A stretch of 32,610 nt of DNA from Nitrospirae bacterium CG02_land_8_20_14_3_00_41_53 (GCA_002780895.1 PEUB01000045.1:1-32610); one strand, 5' to 3'; numbered from the stretch's first letter, positions 14,788-22,972 are shown. Made by a program: numbers and translations. Notes: a model not told the origin generated them from the sequence alone.

Positions 14788-15129
14788 CTAAACAGTCATT
14801 ATGCTTATAGGCTTATTTTCTTTTAATGGTTCTATGCCGAGTGCTTCGCACAGCTTTTCATAAGAAGGATATTCTGCTTTCAGTAATACCTCCCCATTTA
14901 CAAACGTTACCGGCAGTATCTTCTTGCCGTTTTTATGGAGCAGGTCGGCAACCTTCCTATTTTCCAGAAATGCCTTCGGCTGCTGTGCGAGATTAAATCT
15001 TTCTACCTCGACCCCCTGCTTTTTCAAGGCCAGCAGAGCATCGTTCATTTTGACCAGTACCGGATCAATTACCGGACCGCAGAGTCCTGTAGAGCAGCAC
15101 ATTGCTGGATCATAAATTTCGACTTTCAT
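14788..15129 (-). CDS. arsD: ArsD arsenite metallochaperone
   Basis: A 113-residue thioredoxin-fold protein with the essential As(III)-binding cysteines in AMCCSTGLCGP (C11, C12, C17; C12, C13, C18 in the E. coli plasmid protein). The conserved core LPVTFVNGEV and the end LGIEPL follow. ArsD binds As(III)/Sb(III) from cytosolic thiols and hands it to ArsA, and it is also a weak repressor. The start is supported by GAAAGGAGATAGAAAAT-ATG. It lies 32 nt after the ArsG-like gene and directly before the UGA-containing hesB. The partner arsA now lies 2.3 kb downstream because of the rearrangement. It lacks the vicinal Cys pairs found at the C-terminus of some ArsD proteins. Confidence 0.95.
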   Translation of the reverse strand: MKVEIYDPAMCCSTGLCGPVIDPVLVKMNDALLALKKQGVEVERFNLAQQPKAFLENRKVADLLHKNGKKILPVTFVNGEVLLKAEYPSYEKLCEALGIEPLKENKPISIMTV

Positions 15130-15161
15130 ATTTTCTATCTCCTTTCATCATTTTCAAGTAT

Positions 15162-15845
15162 TTAAATAACTTCAAAAATATAAGCTAAGGCATAGTAAAT
15201 GCCGACCAGAATAAAAATAATGCCCGTTATCTTTTTTGTATAAAACTCAATTCTTGTAATCCTGTGATAGAGGTTGTTGATATACCCCGAGCCTGCTGCT
15301 GCGAGGAAAGCAAAGAGCAGGACCGGAAGGCCGGTTCCGATACCGTAAATCAGGGGCAGCCCGATCCCCGATTTTGCTTTTACTGCTATAGGGATTAGAC
15401 CTCCGAAGAACAGGGCTGCCGAGACAGGACAGAATGCCAGTGCAAACAGGATACCCAGAGGCAATGAACTAAAGGTTCCTTTTTCAGCCAGTTTTTTTGC
15501 GACGTTTTCGGATACCGATGGAATAGTCAGAGGTATTCGCAAGAGGTCAAGCAGTACCATCCCGACGAGAATCAGTACGATGCCCAGGATTTTGTTGACA
15601 TATCTCTGGAGGAAATCCGACAGGATAGGGACATCTACCAGCGTTTTTACGATAAGGACACCGAGGACAATATACGTGAGACTCCTTCCAAGGGTATAGA
15701 GGATACCGGATAAAAATACGGTGTTCCTTTGCGTAATCCGCCGCGAAATAAAGGATACAGCAGCGATATTCGTAGCCAATGGACACGGACTGACAGAAGT
15801 CAATATGCCGAGCCAAATCGCCGTAAACAAAAAGATTGCTTCCAT
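15162..15845 (-). CDS. CcdA/DsbD-like membrane protein, ArsG-like permease
   Basis: A 227-residue, six-helix protein of the CcdA/DsbD transmembrane family with SVSPCPLATNIA in helix 1 and AFCPVSAALFFGG in the second repeat. These are the paired Cys-Pro motifs of this fold. Together with the ArsF-like gene, whose stop is immediately followed by its ATG (TAAATG), it matches the ArsF-ArsG pair described for handling aromatic arsenicals, where ArsG is the efflux permease. An alternative role is to carry reducing equivalents across the membrane to the ArsF-like thioredoxin domain. AAGGAAG upstream overlaps the ArsF-like end. Confidence 0.85.
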   Translation of the reverse strand: MEAIFLFTAIWLGILTSVSPCPLATNIAAVSFISRRITQRNTVFLSGILYTLGRSLTYIVLGVLIVKTLVDVPILSDFLQRYVNKILGIVLILVGMVLLDLLRIPLTIPSVSENVAKKLAEKGTFSSLPLGILFALAFCPVSAALFFGGLIPIAVKAKSGIGLPLIYGIGTGLPVLLFAFLAAAGSGYINNLYHRITRIEFYTKKITGIIFILVGIYYALAYIFEVI

Positions 15846-16433
15846 TTATTGAGCTTCCTTCAAGAATATCTCTACCTCATCTTTTACATATTGAAAGAAT
15901 CTCTCTTTGTCTCTCACATGCGTCCATACTTCTTTCAGATTTGTCCATTTTGTCTCTTTCCCGTCTTGATTGAGAGAAAGGACGAGCGACCGTGTAAACA
16001 ACCGATAGTCCTGAATGAAATGACGGTTTTCCGCATCTTCAACATTGAGAGGCTTGAACTCAAGTGTTCCATTCTTCAGTTCGTTTGCGAAGTAGTGTTC
16101 AATAGCTCCCTTTGAATACTTTTCGATAGTGCGGCAGGTAGTGCATCTGAAGGTGCCGTGGAAATAGTATGCAATTACCTTTGCTGTCTGAGTTTTCTTT
16201 GCAGTTTGCATTGAGGAGCCTCTATCCAATTGCCGGCCTGTGGCTTCTCTCGCAGTCAGACTCTCCTGAACTGGCATAGATTCATCGGATACGGATATTT
16301 TATTTCCCCGCGTGTCTGTAACGTTAATGGCATTGCTCTCACTTTTGGGAGAAAATTCCCTGTAGACAAGCAAAGCAAAACTGAAAACCACAAAAATTAA
16401 GAGTAGAGTCTTTATCAACTTTCTGTTATTCAA
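15846..16433 (-). CDS. ArsF-like membrane-anchored thioredoxin-fold protein
   Basis: A 195-residue protein with an N-terminal membrane anchor (KTLLLIFVVFSFALLVY), a ~50-residue low-complexity linker and a thioredoxin-like domain starting VIAYYFHGTFRCTTCRTIEK. The redox pair is CTTC; PLNVEDAENRHFIQDYRL follows. This matches ArsF-family proteins as I know them, named as a subunit of a nitrophenyl-arsenical reductase system with ArsG. The start is TTG with AAGGAGG 6 nt upstream; the nearby ATG leads to an immediate stop. It follows the P-type ATPase by 11 nt. It probably acts at the periplasmic face with the CcdA-like protein. Confidence 0.82.
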   Translation of the reverse strand: MNNRKLIKTLLLIFVVFSFALLVYREFSPKSESNAINVTDTRGNKISVSDESMPVQESLTAREATGRQLDRGSSMQTAKKTQTAKVIAYYFHGTFRCTTCRTIEKYSKGAIEHYFANELKNGTLEFKPLNVEDAENRHFIQDYRLFTRSLVLSLNQDGKETKWTNLKEVWTHVRDKERFFQYVKDEVEIFLKEAQ

Positions 16434-16444
16434 CCATAACCTCC

Positions 16445-18364
16445 TTAATGGTCACTGTAAAAAAGGAGTAAAGATGAGTTAATGACGACGGAAATGCAGC
16501 CTGCCTCCTGAAGGATTGCTGCAAGAATAGGTGTAAGATAGCCCAGGGACGCTAGGCTCAGTCCAATTACATTCCAGATAATGGCAAAGACAATGTTTGC
16601 CCTCATTTTTTGAAATGCCTTGCGGCTTAAACTTATCGTATACCTTACCTTTGAAAGCTCGTCCCCAAGCAGGGCTACATCTGCAGTCTCAATTGCCACG
16701 TCAGTGCCGGCGGTTCCCATTGCCATCCCGATATCAGCACAAGCCAATGCCGGGGCGTCATTAACACCGTCGCCAACCATAACCACCACATGGCCTTCTT
16801 TTTTTAATCGGTCTACATATGACACCTTCTCTTCCGGAAGCAGGCCGGATGCAAACTCTTTAATCCCCAAAGAATTGGCAACCGCCTCTGACACAATGCG
16901 ATTATCCCCTGACAGCATCGCTATTCTTTTCATCCCCAGTGATCTAAGGTTTGCAATTTCTTCAGACAGCCCATCTTTAACAACGTCTCTCACCGCAATC
17001 AGGCCGATTAACTTACTGTCACTTGCAACCAGTAAGACAGTTGCGCCCTTATTCTCAAGGCTCTTAATAGTCGTCAGGTGTTTACCCGAAACCGCAATCT
17101 CTTTCTCTTCCATCAACTCAACAGTTCCAATCAGGATTGTTTGCCCCCCGTGTTGAGCAATAACGCCTTTTCCTACAGTTGCCTCAAATCTGTCAGGGTC
17201 AGGTGATTCTATGCCTGATTCCTTTGCTTTAACCATGATTGCTCTTGCAAGGGGATGCTCTGAAAATTTCTCGGCGATTGCTGCTGTCTCTAAAACATCT
17301 TCAAGCTTACTGTTATTACAAGGTATAATGTCGGTGACTTTAGGTTTTCCGTAAGTAAGTGTTCCTGTTTTATCAAACACAACTGTATCAACGTTTTGCA
17401 GGCGTTCTACAAAGGTTCCGCCTTTGATGAGAATTCCCCTCCTGCCTGCATTTCCAATCGCACCAACAACAGCAATAGGCACAGCCAGAGCCAGGGCACA
17501 CGGACAGGCTACAAGGAGGATGGTTACAGCCCTTACAAGCGAGCCGCTGAAGATATAAACAGCGCCCGATAGGATTAGTATGGCAGGCAGAAAATAGGTG
17601 GTAAAATGGTCAGCTATATTTTGTATCGGAGCCTTTTTCTCTTGAGCCTCCTCCACCAGATGAATCATGTGGGCAAGGGTAGTGTCGTCTGCCACTTTAT
17701 CTGTTTTTATCTTAAGGGCACCGCTCTGGTTTAAAGTACCTGCAAACACCGCGTTTCCCGGAACCTTGTCAACCGGCATTGATTCACCGGTAATAGAAGA
17801 CTGATCGACGGCGCTGTATCCAGACACGACCTTGCCGTCAACAGGTATCTTCTCCCCTGGTTTTACAAGCACAATATCGCCAATTCCTACCTGCTTTACA
17901 TCAACCACTAACTCCCCGCCTTCTTTCAGGACGCGTGCCGTCAGGGGCATCATCTCAATGAGTTTTTTGATAGCGCCCCGTGTTCTATCAATGATAAAAT
18001 CCTCAAGATACGACCCTGCCAGGATGATAAATACGACTGTCCCTGCTGCCAGATACTCGCCGATTGCAACAGAAGCAATTTCGGCTATCGTCACAAAAAG
18101 CGGCACACCGATCTTGCCCTTTATAAGTGACGTTGCTGCTTTTATATAGATGGGATATCCCAAAAAAACGGCCAGGAGCGAAAGGGCGTCCACAAGACGA
18201 AGCGGCAAAATGGACATTTTTCCAAAGAGCCAGCTAATTAAAAGAAGCAGACCAACCACGCTTAGATGAATTACATTTTTGGTGTTCTGACTCATTTTGA
18301 TTTTTTGTTTGGTGCCTACCATGCAGACATCGTTCTGGCAGATACCTTCCTTGCTTTTTTTCAT
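16445..18364 (-). CDS. P1B-type heavy-metal translocating ATPase
   Basis: A 639-residue P1B ATPase with TGES (192-195), the membrane CPC site (287-289), DKTGT with phosphorylated Asp331, SEHPL (about 378-382) and GDGVNDAPAL. The last helix has LQEAGCISVVINSSLLLF, closest to the Zn/Cd/Pb (P1B-2) pattern. No HMA domain is present; only a short N-terminal Cys pair (CQNDVC). I choose ATG 18364 (MKKSKEGICQ) with AGAGGA upstream, 4 nt after the UspA stop, rather than the longer ORF that runs into uspA. It exports a soft metal cation from the cytosol. Its place inside the arsenic island suggests co-selection by mixed metals. Confidence 0.95.
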   Translation of the reverse strand: MKKSKEGICQNDVCMVGTKQKIKMSQNTKNVIHLSVVGLLLLISWLFGKMSILPLRLVDALSLLAVFLGYPIYIKAATSLIKGKIGVPLFVTIAEIASVAIGEYLAAGTVVFIILAGSYLEDFIIDRTRGAIKKLIEMMPLTARVLKEGGELVVDVKQVGIGDIVLVKPGEKIPVDGKVVSGYSAVDQSSITGESMPVDKVPGNAVFAGTLNQSGALKIKTDKVADDTTLAHMIHLVEEAQEKKAPIQNIADHFTTYFLPAILILSGAVYIFSGSLVRAVTILLVACPCALALAVPIAVVGAIGNAGRRGILIKGGTFVERLQNVDTVVFDKTGTLTYGKPKVTDIIPCNNSKLEDVLETAAIAEKFSEHPLARAIMVKAKESGIESPDPDRFEATVGKGVIAQHGGQTILIGTVELMEEKEIAVSGKHLTTIKSLENKGATVLLVASDSKLIGLIAVRDVVKDGLSEEIANLRSLGMKRIAMLSGDNRIVSEAVANSLGIKEFASGLLPEEKVSYVDRLKKEGHVVVMVGDGVNDAPALACADIGMAMGTAGTDVAIETADVALLGDELSKVRYTISLSRKAFQKMRANIVFAIIWNVIGLSLASLGYLTPILAAILQEAGCISVVINSSLLLFYSDH

Positions 18365-18368
18365 CAGC

Positions 18369-19289
18369 TTATCCTCTTGCTTTCTCTTCAGCCAATGCAG
18401 GTAATGTAATGAGTAATACCGCTCTGTCGCTGTATTCAACCGCATTCCTTGATACAGACCCCCAGAGAATCTCCTTCACATAACCTTTGCCGTGAGAGCC
18501 CATAACAATAAGCGATACATCCTCCTCCCTTGCAATCCTGATTAAATCTGGACCTGCCTTGCCTACATGAAGATGTGTCTTTGCCTTAAAACCTGCCATT
18601 TCAAGTTCCTGTTTGACTGCCTCAAGTTTTTCTTTATCTGCCCTCTCAAATTCCTTGAACTTTTCAGGCGATTGCATACTCATCGCCTTTTCATCCATCA
18701 CATGGGCAACAATCACCTCTTCAACCCCTGCATCTTTCAAGCCTTTGAGATACCGCAGTGCCTCTTTTGCGCAATCCGACCAGTCTGTAGGATAAAGCAC
18801 TCTATTAAAAGGCATCTCGCAGAATCTCTTGCATGTCTCTGTATCCGCTCCGAAGCAAGCAGGATATTTTGGAACGTATACAGGGATATTACCGTAACGA
18901 ATAATTTTATCAGTATTTGAGCCGATAAATATCTCACCGATGACTCCCTTTTTCTGTCTGCCGGAAACTATAAGGGATACTTTTTCATAATCAGCAACTT
19001 TTAATATCTCCCGGTAAGGAACTCCAACCTCTATTCGTTTCTTTCCTTTCATTCCTGCATTTTCTATTGTCATGACTGCCTCGGACATTTTTGCATCGGC
19101 AATTGCTGTAAATTTCTCAATTTCCTTGGTACTAAAGCCTTCATATTTATCCATTGGAATTTTTGCAACATCTATTACATGAAGCAAAACTATTTCTTCC
19201 GTACCTGCTTTCTTAAAATTCAAAATGCAGGAAAGCACATCGAGGGAAAACTCCTCGAACTTAATCGGATAAAGTATCTTTTTATACAT
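18369..19289 (-). CDS. tandem UspA universal stress protein
   Basis: A 306-residue protein made of two Usp domains. The first starts MYKKILYPIKFEEFS and ends with a degenerate nucleotide loop (SGRQKKGVIGEIFIGS). The second starts FNRVLYPTDWSDCA and keeps the ATP-type loop GSHGKGYVKEILWGSVS. Double-domain Usp proteins are cytosolic and often sit beside membrane transporters in metal islands; here one lies between ACR3 and the P1B ATPase. AAGGGGAGGG upstream lies in the ACR3 end, with stop and start 2 nt apart, so it is cotranscribed. The precise role is unknown. Confidence 0.94.
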   Translation of the reverse strand: MYKKILYPIKFEEFSLDVLSCILNFKKAGTEEIVLLHVIDVAKIPMDKYEGFSTKEIEKFTAIADAKMSEAVMTIENAGMKGKKRIEVGVPYREILKVADYEKVSLIVSGRQKKGVIGEIFIGSNTDKIIRYGNIPVYVPKYPACFGADTETCKRFCEMPFNRVLYPTDWSDCAKEALRYLKGLKDAGVEEVIVAHVMDEKAMSMQSPEKFKEFERADKEKLEAVKQELEMAGFKAKTHLHVGKAGPDLIRIAREEDVSLIVMGSHGKGYVKEILWGSVSRNAVEYSDRAVLLITLPALAEEKARG

Positions 19290-19291
19290 GG

Positions 19292-20344
19292 TTATTCCCT
19301 CCCCTTAAAGAGTTTAAATTCGGTCCTCTTTGCAAACCATACAAGGGCAAGCATGACAGGCACTTCTATCAAAGGCCCTATGACAGTTGCCAGGGCGACC
19401 GTTGGATTGAACGCGGTAATCGCGATGGCGATGGCAATCTCGAAGTCCCTTCCCGTGGCATTGAACCCCACCGCTACGGCATCTTTGTAATTCAATCCCA
19501 GCTTCCATCCTGTAAGATAGACGACAACAAACATGATCCAGAAGAAGAGCGTCATGGGTATTGCAAGATGAACAATTAACATGGGCTTTTCAAGGATCAG
19601 GTCGCCTTTTAAGGCAAACATCACAACAAGTGTAAAGAGGAGTCCGATAATAGACATGGTATCCAGATAAAACTTCAGTTTATGGAACCACTCTTCCCCG
19701 CGTTTTTTTACTCCCCAGAATCTTGTGAGCATACCTGCTATGAGCGGCAGTCCAAGATAAAGGACAACGCTTTCCCCGACTACCCAAACATCAAAATTGA
19801 CTTCTCCCAAAAGCAGTTTTGCATAGACGGGGATTAGAATCATTTGTATTATCGAGTTGATAGCCACCAGGATTATGGCCAGCGGACCATTCCCTGCGGA
19901 AAGATAAGTAAAGACAATGACCATTGCGATACATGGTGCAAGCCCATAAAGAACAAGCCCTGTGTAAAGGTCTGGCTCGCCGCGCAGGAATATCTTTGCG
20001 AGCAGGAGCATAAAAAACGGGGCAATAGCATAGTTGAAAAACGCCACGATGAGAAGCTGTCTGGGCGATTTCGCAGCCTTGCCAAGGTCTTCAAATTTTA
20101 TATTCGCCATTGCCGGATACATCATCATGAAAAGGCCTATAACGACTCCAAGCACAATAATGTTCGGCACGCTGAATTCATAGGTCCCGTGAAAGATGGA
20201 TTTGATTGCATCAATGGGCGGAGTGAGTGCAAAATTTGAAATTCCATACCACTTGCCGATGACAATGCCGATAATCATACTGACAATAACAAATACAGGT
20301 AATAACCTGAAGTTGTGAAGCTTTTCAAAAAATTTTCTGAGCAT
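19292..20344 (-). CDS. acr3: ACR3-family arsenite efflux permease
   Basis: A 350-residue BART-superfamily membrane protein with about ten helices. FNYAIAPFFM and GLAPCIAMV (the conserved Cys, here C138) and GFNATGRDFEIAIAIA (with the conserved Glu of ACR3, here E302) identify the family. It exports As(III) (and perhaps Sb(III)) using the proton-motive force and may couple to ArsA. GAGGAGG precedes the ATG. It follows arsR by 46 nt in a standard arsR-acr3 arrangement. The GFNATGRDFE stretch differs from the more common FTAASNNFE and is a variant. Confidence 0.95.
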   Translation of the reverse strand: MLRKFFEKLHNFRLLPVFVIVSMIIGIVIGKWYGISNFALTPPIDAIKSIFHGTYEFSVPNIIVLGVVIGLFMMMYPAMANIKFEDLGKAAKSPRQLLIVAFFNYAIAPFFMLLLAKIFLRGEPDLYTGLVLYGLAPCIAMVIVFTYLSAGNGPLAIILVAINSIIQMILIPVYAKLLLGEVNFDVWVVGESVVLYLGLPLIAGMLTRFWGVKKRGEEWFHKLKFYLDTMSIIGLLFTLVVMFALKGDLILEKPMLIVHLAIPMTLFFWIMFVVVYLTGWKLGLNYKDAVAVGFNATGRDFEIAIAIAITAFNPTVALATVIGPLIEVPVMLALVWFAKRTEFKLFKGRE

Positions 20345-20390
20345 CCCTTACCTCCTCAATGAATTTGACTATTAGCATATCTCACCCCGT

Positions 20391-20759
20391 TTATGTTCTT
20401 TTGCCTATGTTGCAAAGGATCTTTATGTCCTTTTTGATCACTTCTCTTAATCTTTCTTCATCCTTCAGGATGAGGGAATCATCATTTAAAATAGAAGATA
20501 AGAATTTTAAGAGTTTACGATTATATGTATTCATTCCTTCTTTTGAGAGCTTATAGAAAGACCATGTCCAGTCTTTTCTCACTTCAATAAGCCCTGCATT
20601 CTTGAGAATTCCAAGGTGCTTTGAGACTGTTGACTGGCCCATTTCCAGTATGAACATTAACTGGCATACGCACAATTCCTGGTTCTCAAGGAGTTTCAAT
20701 ATCCTCACCCTTGTCTCATCCGATATCGCCTTTGATAACTTAATAAAATCTCTCAGCAT
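20391..20759 (-). CDS. ArsR-family repressor (acr3-proximal)
   Basis: A 122-residue winged-helix repressor with ELCVCQL in helix 3, the As(III)-binding ELCVC motif, and the recognition helix QSTVSKHLGILKNAGLI. A Cys near the C-terminus (KILCNIG) could add a ligand. AAAGGG about 8 nt upstream supports the ATG. A 99-nt gap with an inverted repeat separates it from the second arsR, so it probably has its own promoter. It would repress the acr3-downstream operon and be released by arsenite. Confidence 0.95.
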   Translation of the reverse strand: MLRDFIKLSKAISDETRVRILKLLENQELCVCQLMFILEMGQSTVSKHLGILKNAGLIEVRKDWTWSFYKLSKEGMNTYNRKLLKFLSSILNDDSLILKDEERLREVIKKDIKILCNIGKRT

Positions 20760-20772
20760 ATTTATATCCCTT

Positions 20773-20790
20773 TATCACGATATAGTGATA
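20773..20790. promoter_or_regulatory. candidate ArsR operator
   Basis: The inverted repeat TATCAC-gatata-GTGATA lies 13 nt before the start of the acr3-proximal arsR, in the only sizeable gap of the arsR2-arsR1-acr3 run. Arms of 6 bp with a 6-bp centre suit a dimeric winged-helix repressor. I could not fix -35/-10 boxes. Confidence 0.5.
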
Positions 20791-20858
20791 TAACAATAAA
20801 CCAAATACCCATCCTTTGTCAAACCTTTGTCAAATCTTGCACTAAGATTAAGCGGCTT

Positions 20859-21221
20859 TCATGTTTTTGTGAGCTTATAGCCCTTGAATGCTATGTCCGT
20901 TTTGCTTCTTAAGAATCTTTTAAGCCTTTCTTGATCCTCTGTTACATTATCTTCTGGAATCTTTTCCATTACCGAAAGGATTAAAAACCTTCTGAACATA
21001 TCCGCATCATCAATGCTGTAATGAACCCATTTGCCCTGTTTCCTGTCTTTAATGAGACCGGCTTCTTTCAGGACAGCAAGATGAAAGGATACCTTTGGCT
21101 GAATAGTATCAAGGGCTGCGACAATATCGCACACGCAGAGTTCTCCATGTTCAAGAAGTTTGATAATTCTCAACCTCGTCTCCTCAGACAGTGCTTTAAA
21201 GATAGTAAGAACATTTTCCAT
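20859..21221 (-). CDS. second ArsR-family repressor
   Basis: A 120-residue winged-helix repressor with ELCVCDI (helix 3, arsenite site) and the recognition helix QPKVSFHLAVLKEAGLI. It differs clearly from the other ArsR (QSTVSKHL) and may bind a different operator. It starts 4 nt after the thioredoxin stop, with AAAGGA lying inside the thioredoxin end, so it is the last gene of the permease-DUF2703-thioredoxin-arsR operon. Autoregulation through the palindrome at 22941-22966 is plausible. Confidence 0.95.
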   Translation of the reverse strand: MENVLTIFKALSEETRLRIIKLLEHGELCVCDIVAALDTIQPKVSFHLAVLKEAGLIKDRKQGKWVHYSIDDADMFRRFLILSVMEKIPEDNVTEDQERLKRFLRSKTDIAFKGYKLTKT

Positions 21222-21225
21222 AGCT

Positions 21226-21474
21226 TTATCCTTTTATGTTTTCTTGCTGTATCAGTTCTTTTACCTTCTCAAGACTTGGTAAAGGTTTTCCTGAATGTTT
21301 GAGTTTCCCGTTGATAACAAGACCCGGTGTTGACATGGTATATTTCATAATCTCAATGATGTTTGTAACCTTCTCGACCTTTGCATCAATGCCGAGTTCT
21401 ATAATCGCTTTCTTGACGATCTCTTCCAGCATGCGGCAGTTCGGACACCCGGGGCCTAACACTTTTATTTCCAT
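21226..21474 (-). CDS. small thioredoxin-like protein (CPNC)
   Basis: An 82-residue redox-active-disulfide protein of the small thioredoxin type, starting MEIKVLGPGCPNCRMLEEIV. It has the CPNC pair and the cis-Pro region TPGLVINGKLKHSG. Such proteins are common in arsenic islands beside permeases and ArsR. It may reduce arsenicals or keep thiols reduced, and is one candidate for the ArsE partner of the ArsF/ArsG-like pair. GAGGAGG precedes the ATG. Confidence 0.93.
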   Translation of the reverse strand: MEIKVLGPGCPNCRMLEEIVKKAIIELGIDAKVEKVTNIIEIMKYTMSTPGLVINGKLKHSGKPLPSLEKVKELIQQENIKG

Positions 21475-21502
21475 AATCGAATCCTCCTCTTGAAATTTAC
21501 CC

Positions 21503-21952
21503 TCAACACTTTTTGGCTAATAGCTTAAGTGCTGATTTTCGCTGATTCACTTGAGGCAGTTTCACATTAAAGACTTGAGATGCGGCAAGAAGCCCTGCCT
21601 TGACGATCAAATCAGCCGGGATTGTCTCATGGGTCTGATCAGCATATTCAATAGTTCTGCATTTTGCATCGCCACAAACCTCACAGCAAGGACTTTGCCC
21701 AGTTCGTGCACCCAGCCACTCTTCAAGGGTTTTTCCGGCAATCAGGATTTTATTCGACTGCAAAACATCTTTTTTGAACCTCACGGGATTAATTGCCTTT
21801 TTCACCAGACTGACATCAATCCCCGTCGAATTGAGGACCTGTTTCAGACTCTGCACTGCCTTTTCAACCTCCTGCTCCGTTGAACCACACCTCGGGCACG
21901 TCTTATTACGTTTATCAAGTAATCGCTGCCATTCGATGATAAGTGTTTTCAA
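21503..21952 (-). CDS. DUF2703 family protein
   Basis: A 149-residue protein starting with KTLIIEWQRL and containing TCPRCG and GQSPCCEVCGDAKCRTI, which identify DUF2703. It is Cys-rich, so metal or metalloid binding is likely; no activity is established to my knowledge. DUF2703 genes recur beside arsR and permeases. The start is TTG with AGGAGG 7 nt upstream, overlapping the permease stop region. Confidence 0.9.
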   Translation of the reverse strand: MKTLIIEWQRLLDKRNKTCPRCGSTEQEVEKAVQSLKQVLNSTGIDVSLVKKAINPVRFKKDVLQSNKILIAGKTLEEWLGARTGQSPCCEVCGDAKCRTIEYADQTHETIPADLIVKAGLLAASQVFNVKLPQVNQRKSALKLLAKKC

Positions 21953-21963
21953 AGATGCACCTC

Positions 21964-22923
21964 CTATAAAATCGCATTAAACAGATAACCAACGGCTATA
22001 ATGGTCACGGTCATTATCCCGACAAATACGCCGAGAAGTGGAATCTTCAAGACCTTCCTCAGGATTATCATTTCGGGAAGCGACAACGCTGTGACAGCCA
22101 TCATGAAGGCAAGCACAGTACCCACGCTTAAGCCCTTTTCCATCAATGCATAGACTATGGGGATAACCCCGGCGGCATTTGAATACAATGGTACCCCTAT
22201 CAATACCGCTATCGGCACTGCAAAAACATTTCCTCTCCCTGCATACCGCACGAGAAAGTCCTGAGGTACATACCCGTGTATGAATCCGCCGATACCGATA
22301 GCTATGAGAATGAATAACCATACCCTTTTCAAAATATCTTTGGTATTTTCTTTTGCATAGAGAAGCCTTTCTTTGGAAGTTTGCCTGACTATTTCATACT
22401 CCTGACCGTTGTGAAATTTATAAACATATTCCTCAACCCATTTTTCAAGTTTGAGTTTTCCAATAATAAGACCCCCAAATATAGCAACGAGGAGACCTGT
22501 TCCTATATAAATCGCTGTTACTTTCCAGCCGAAAAGCCCGAAAAGTAAAACAACAGCTATCTCGTTTACCATGGGAGAAGAAATGAGAAACGAAAAAGTC
22601 ACGCCGAGAGGTATTCCTGCTTCTACAAATCCGATAAACAGTGGGACTGCAGAACATGAGCAGAAAGGGGTTACAATTCCAAGCAGCGCTGCAAGGATAT
22701 TACCTATAAATTCTTTTTTATGTGATAAAATCTGCTTTGTCTTTTCTGGTGGGAAATAACTTCTTATTACAGATATAACAAATATTATTAATGTCAGAAG
22801 AAAAAATATCTTTATTGTGTCATAGATAAAGAAATCAAGGACATCCGCAGGGCGAGAACCATATTCTAAATTTATGATATTATAGGTTACGTATCCCGCA
22901 AATTCTTTTAACATTGCCGCCAT
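21964..22923 (-). CDS. permease of ArsP/DUF318 family
   Basis: A 319-residue membrane protein with two blocks of about four helices and a cytosolic loop. It carries TPFCSCSAVPLFIGF and later GVPLYSNAAGVIPI, the paired motifs of this permease family. ArsP members export trivalent organoarsenicals such as methylarsenite. Related proteins are linked to other metals, so the substrate is not certain. It is the first gene of the upper arsenic operon, with a palindrome-overlapped promoter upstream. The Shine-Dalgarno is weak; ATG at codon 4 (MLKEFAGY) is an alternative start. Confidence 0.9.
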   Translation of the reverse strand: MAAMLKEFAGYVTYNIINLEYGSRPADVLDFFIYDTIKIFFLLTLIIFVISVIRSYFPPEKTKQILSHKKEFIGNILAALLGIVTPFCSCSAVPLFIGFVEAGIPLGVTFSFLISSPMVNEIAVVLLFGLFGWKVTAIYIGTGLLVAIFGGLIIGKLKLEKWVEEYVYKFHNGQEYEIVRQTSKERLLYAKENTKDILKRVWLFILIAIGIGGFIHGYVPQDFLVRYAGRGNVFAVPIAVLIGVPLYSNAAGVIPIVYALMEKGLSVGTVLAFMMAVTALSLPEMIILRKVLKIPLLGVFVGIMTVTIIAVGYLFNAIL

Positions 22924-22940
22924 CCAAAAACTGCTTCTAT

Positions 22941-22972
22941 ATTATATAAACAAATATTTATATAATTGTCAA
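22941..22972 (-). promoter_or_regulatory. promoter with perfect palindromic operator for ArsP-like operon
   Basis: On the minus strand TTGACA (22967-22972) is directly followed by ATTATATAAA-tatttg-TTTATATAAT (22941-22966), a perfect 10-bp inverted repeat covering the spacer and -10 region (TATATA at 18 nt, or TATAAT at 20 nt). The placement suits repression by one of the ArsR proteins. Confidence 0.7.

Noticed and set aside
14519-14791. 90-codon plus-strand ORF opposite the UGA-hesB gene
   Set aside because: Antisense shadow: the minus-strand frame matches a HesB paralogue almost end to end.
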